This document shows positions 40,298-40,539 of a DNA stretch of 40,539 bases, one piece after another. A program made the translations under genes and the position numbers. The DNA is from JAWSUT01 sp033549345 (GTDB taxonomy: Bacteria > Bacillota > Dethiobacteria > Dethiobacterales > Dethiobacteraceae): assembly GCA_033549345.1 (NCBI GenBank), contig JAWSUT010000027.1, forward strand, positions 1 to 40,539, in the 5' to 3' direction. Numbering within the stretch: position 1 is the first letter of the stretch; the number at the start of each line of letters is the position of its first letter. The notes under the pieces are model-generated. The model saw nothing but the letters and a program-made list of their open reading frames with translations, had not been told where the DNA came from and ran no database searches.

Positions 40298-40539
40298 TTA
40301 CAGAATTACGGGATCATAGGTCAAATCGTCCAAATGATCCGCTTCGCCGGCCATCACCTGCCTATAAGTTTCTTGAAATATCGCCTCGTAGTCCGTACTT
40401 CGTCGCCCTAAAGAACTCCGTGTCGGTTGTCGCTTTAGCTTTTTGACAAAGAATTGATACGAGAGATAAAGGCAGGTGTGGAGCAGTCTTTTTATTTCAA
40501 GCAGAGGGCCCTTGTGCCCCGTGTCAAGCTTGAGCAGCA
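40298..40539 (-). CDS. C-terminal part of an unidentified gene (cut by right edge)
   Basis: An uninterrupted minus-strand frame entering from the right edge and stopping at TAA 40300-40298. About 79 residues are seen, with a helical, basic N-part (EIKRLLHTCLYLSYQFFVKKLKR) and an acidic C-part ending LDDLTYDPVIL. Codon use and composition look coding, but I recognise no family. The start lies outside the window. It is read towards vapBC. Confidence 0.5.
   Translation of the reverse strand, partial: LLKLDTGHKGPLLEIKRLLHTCLYLSYQFFVKKLKRQPTRSSLGRRSTDYEAIFQETYRQVMAGEADHLDDLTYDPVIL

Noticed and set aside
1..40539. CRISPR array, tRNA, rRNA, insertion sequence or prophage
   Set aside because: No regularly spaced repeats, no tRNA-like cloverleaf, no transposase motifs and no phage genes were seen on either strand.

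Overview
The window looks like chromosome from an anaerobic, low-to-mid GC Gram-positive bacterium (Clostridia or a Dethiobacter-like lineage; inferred, not proven). Supporting signs are a LytR-CpsA-Psr cell-wall ligase, lipoprotein-type solute-binding proteins, strong Shine-Dalgarno sites with many GTG/TTG starts, a ferredoxin-dependent 2-oxoacid oxidoreductase, a B12-dependent acyl-CoA mutase and a PAS-type sigma-54 activator. No rRNA, tRNA, CRISPR array, prophage or insertion sequence was found. Almost everything is on the minus strand; the plus-strand genes are a DUF2284 protein, the LCP protein, a mini winged-helix protein and a candidate non-coding RNA.

Region 1 (1-9657, minus, GC-rich) reads as one operon: acyl-CoA dehydrogenase, four-subunit 2-oxoacid:ferredoxin oxidoreductase (delta-alpha-beta-gamma), a beta-keto acid cleavage enzyme (BKACE), a class III aminotransferase, and a TAXI-type TRAP transporter (binding protein, fused permease, DUF1850 protein cut by the window edge). 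Junctions overlap or are a few bases long. Together they suggest uptake of an organic or amino acid, deamination to a keto acid, CoA-dependent cleavage, and oxidation with ferredoxin and flavin as electron acceptors.

Region 2 (9822-14113) holds a DUF2284 metal-binding protein, a FabH-like ketosynthase paired with a creatininase-family hydrolase, and a MATE exporter. Region 3 (14258-19972) is a self-contained sigma-54 circuit: a PAS/AAA+/Fis activator, palindromes that may be its enhancer, a near-consensus -24/-12 promoter, and an operon for the large and small subunits of a B12 acyl-CoA mutase, an acyl-CoA ligase and a possible two-helix membrane peptide. The mutase lacks the residues that define methylmalonyl-CoA mutase, so its substrate is open.

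Region 4 (20074-26415) has an orphan carB, a glutaconate-type CoA-transferase pair and a PhzF protein. Region 5 (26716-30921) has a candidate structured RNA, a PadR repressor with a large operator controlling an FtsW-like protein with an N-terminal HAAS-like domain, a LolA/RseB-like lipoprotein and the LCP protein. Region 6 (30949-38497) has an exported protein of unknown function between two mini winged-helix proteins, a nitroreductase, a CPBP protease and a second complete TAXI system with a different gene order. Region 7 (38672-40539) has an exported metallo-beta-lactamase-fold protein, a VapBC toxin-antitoxin pair and an unidentified partial gene at the right edge.
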